Assembly: GCF_003474435.1 (NCBI RefSeq)
Contig: NZ_QRNF01000011.1
Span: 1-64,000, forward strand
Reading direction: 5' to 3'
DNA: 64,000 bases
Origin: Ruminococcus sp. AF46-10NS
GTDB taxonomy: Bacteria; Bacillota; Clostridia; Lachnospirales; Lachnospiraceae
Position 1 is the stretch's first letter; each line of letters begins with the position of its first letter. The notes beneath the pieces were generated by a model, which ran no database searches, had not been told where the DNA came from, and saw only the letters and a list, made by a program, of their open reading frames with translations. A program made the position numbers and the translations under genes. Positions 62,676 to 64,000 of this stretch are shown one piece after another.

Positions 62676-63008
62676 ATGAGGTATAGTTACTTGCAGATAG
62701 AGAAGTATATCGCGGATAAAATAACATCTTTATGTGAAAAGCGTGATATCAGTAAATACAGATTATCGCAACTGTCGGGAATTTCCCAGTCGTCACTGGG
62801 AAGAATCATGGCGCAGGAAAACCTGCCGTCGCTGATCACACTTGAAAAAATATGTACAGCTTTGGGCGTGACATTATCGCAGTTTTTTCAGGAAGGTAAT
62901 TCAGAGAATCTGACAGAAAAACAGAAAGAAGTTCTAGGGATATGGAACGATCTGAGTACAAATGAGCAGGAAACAGTAATGTCAATGCTGCGTGGACTTC
63001 GGAAGTAG
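62676..63008 (+). CDS. XRE-family transcriptional regulator
   Basis: The 110-residue protein has a Cro/CI-type helix-turn-helix (about 10-70: SKYRLSQLSGISQSSLGRIM, then SLITLEKICTALGVTLSQFF) and a short C-terminal helix. A TTG at 62691 behind TGAGGT is a possible alternative start, five residues in. Such regulators are common on integrated elements, in line with the accessory surroundings. No target is evident. Confidence 0.85.
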   Translation: MRYSYLQIEKYIADKITSLCEKRDISKYRLSQLSGISQSSLGRIMAQENLPSLITLEKICTALGVTLSQFFQEGNSENLTEKQKEVLGIWNDLSTNEQETVMSMLRGLRK

Positions 63009-63120
63009 AAGAACAGTTCGAGTATATGTATCGGCTGTTCTTTTTTTGTTTTTGAACGTTAAAACGGTAATTTTTTTCTTGTGCATAGTAGAACGTTAAA
63101 GTATAATAAAATCAGTTTTT

Positions 63121-63150
63121 TTGCATAAGTTTAAAAGCTATATCTATAAT
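63121..63150 (+). promoter_or_regulatory. Promoter of the riboswitch-controlled transcript
   Basis: TTGCAT (63121-63126), 18 bp, TATAAT (63145-63150). Transcription would begin near 63157, at the riboswitch. Confidence 0.65.
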
Positions 63151-63156
63151 AAGGAA

Positions 63157-63223
63157 ATTGGCAAACCAGATGAAAGTCTGGGACGCAAAGCTACAGGGCC
63201 TGTAAAATGGCAGCCAGTTGCAT
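63157..63223 (+). ncRNA. Cyclic di-GMP-I riboswitch (GEMM)
   Basis: The stretch follows the GEMM-I consensus: GGCAAACC, a short GAAA-type arm (AGATGAAAGTCT), then GGACGCAAAGC, ACAGGGCCT, AATGG, CAGCCAG and TTGC. The GGACGCAAAGC block and the CAGCC junction are diagnostic. It binds cyclic di-GMP and here lies directly before a terminator hairpin, so it very likely works by transcription termination. Confidence 0.9.
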
Positions 63224-63233
63224 AAAATGAGGT

Positions 63234-63260
63234 GCACTGTCTGTCTGACGGTGCTTTTTT
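63234..63260 (+). terminator. Riboswitch expression-platform terminator
   Basis: GCACTGTC (63234-63241) pairs with GACGGTGC (63247-63254) with one G-U pair, followed by six T. It is 10 bp downstream of the c-di-GMP aptamer. Confidence 0.8.
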
Positions 63261-63324
63261 ACGGTGTTATTTCATAGGCGTAACAATAATGATTTTATCA
63301 GGAAAGAATGAGGAAAATAAAAGT

Positions 63325-64000
63325 ATGAAAAAGGCAAAACGTTGTCTGATTGCAGTGGTGTCAGGTGTACTTGTAGCATCTGCTGTCTTGTCTGGATGTG
63401 GACAGTCAAAGAAAGAAGTATCTAAAAATGATGATCATCTTACCGTTTATCTGTGGGAAAATCGTTTGATGAAAAATATTGCACCCTATATCCATGAACA
63501 GTTTCCTGATCAGGATATTGAATTTATTATTGGTAACAATGATACCGATTTATACAGTTATTTTAAAGAACATGATGAATTACCGGATATCATAACAGTA
63601 CGTCGATTCTCTGGAACAGATGCACAGGACTTACAGCCTTATCTTATGGATTTTGCTTCTTATGATGTTGTTTCCAAGTATTATTCTTATGCGGTGCAAT
63701 ATTATAAGAATGAGGAGGATGAAATCCAGTGGCTGCCAATCTGTGGTATTCCGCAGACGATCATTGCCAACAAAACACTGTTTGATCAGTATGGCGTAAA
63801 GATTCCAGAAAATTATGAGGAATATGTACAGGCCTGTCAGCAGTTTTATGATAATGGCATAAAACCGTATTCCATGGATCTTGGCGAAGACTGGTCTAAT
63901 AATGAGATCATCCAGGCGGCGGCAATCGGTGAGTTCACAAGCCTGGATGGTATTGAATGGCGAAACGGTGCAGAGACTGCATCGGATGAAGTAAAGTTTG
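63325..64000 (+). CDS. Extracellular solute-binding lipoprotein (partial, runs off the window)
   Basis: The first 225 residues are visible. A lipoprotein signal (MKKAKRCLIAVVSGVL, then lipobox VLSGC near residue 26) is followed by a family 1 sugar-type binding domain: LTVYLWENRLMKNIAPYI, DELPDIITVRRF, and the IPQTIIANKTLFDQYGVKIP block typical of ABC carbohydrate-binding proteins. GAGGAAAATAAAAGT precedes the ATG. Expression is controlled by the c-di-GMP riboswitch upstream. It may be an ordinary ABC component or the N-terminus of a larger sensor protein; the 3' end is needed to decide. Confidence 0.85.
   Translation, partial: MKKAKRCLIAVVSGVLVASAVLSGCGQSKKEVSKNDDHLTVYLWENRLMKNIAPYIHEQFPDQDIEFIIGNNDTDLYSYFKEHDELPDIITVRRFSGTDAQDLQPYLMDFASYDVVSKYYSYAVQYYKNEEDEIQWLPICGIPQTIIANKTLFDQYGVKIPENYEEYVQACQQFYDNGIKPYSMDLGEDWSNNEIIQAAAIGEFTSLDGIEWRNGAETASDEVKF

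Overview
The window looks like a chromosome segment of a gut Lachnospiraceae bacterium (Firmicutes, Clostridia; a Blautia-like genus is my best guess). Pointers are strong AGGAGG ribosome binding sites, TTGACA/TATAAT promoters (many with an extended -10), a Gram-positive type LexA box before recA, sporulation genes (SpoIIM- and SpoVB-like), an Rrf2-IscS-IscU iron-sulfur operon and an anaerobic gene complement. The genus is an inference from gene content. I saw no rRNA, tRNA or CRISPR array.

Layout. 1-13 kb: recA-recX, rny, spoIIM-like, xerD, a DAHP synthase, a SpoVB-like flippase, iscR-iscS-iscU and a CtpE-like P-type ATPase. 13-16 kb: a catalytically degenerate amylosucrase-like protein with a decapeptide repeat, and a PHP histidinol phosphatase. 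16-25 kb: lower glycolysis (gap, pgk, tpiA, gpmI) with hom and a DUF2974 hydrolase between. 25-39 kb: MATE exporters, an L,D-transpeptidase, sfsA-mutY-glycosyltransferase, a PAP2 protein, a lipid kinase, an orphan response regulator and topB. 39-42 kb: two related LysR regulators around a chorismate mutase-shikimate kinase fusion.

43-54 kb is the most unusual part: a convergent cluster with a TIM-barrel isomerase/dehydratase, two Old Yellow Enzyme type Fe-S flavoenzymes, two YdiB-type quinate/shikimate dehydrogenases, a type I dehydroquinase, an MFS carrier and a second permease. I read it as an anaerobic quinate/shikimate utilisation system in which the ring double bond is reduced. 54-60 kb holds a Nudix hydrolase, a miniature microcompartment locus (two EutS-type shell proteins plus EutP, no enzymes) behind a structured leader, and an AGCS symporter-amidohydrolase operon behind an attenuator-like leader. 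60-64 kb is accessory: a decayed MNT/HEPN pair, a DUF3791-DUF3990 module, dispersed repeats, a truncated hypothetical gene, an XRE regulator and a c-di-GMP-I riboswitch in front of a solute-binding lipoprotein that runs off the window.

Five otherwise well-conserved genes carry six single-base frameshifts, each of which restores a full-length protein when corrected. This suggests sequence errors or very recent lesions. Two dispersed repeat families are visible, and one of them supplies the C-terminus of SfsA.
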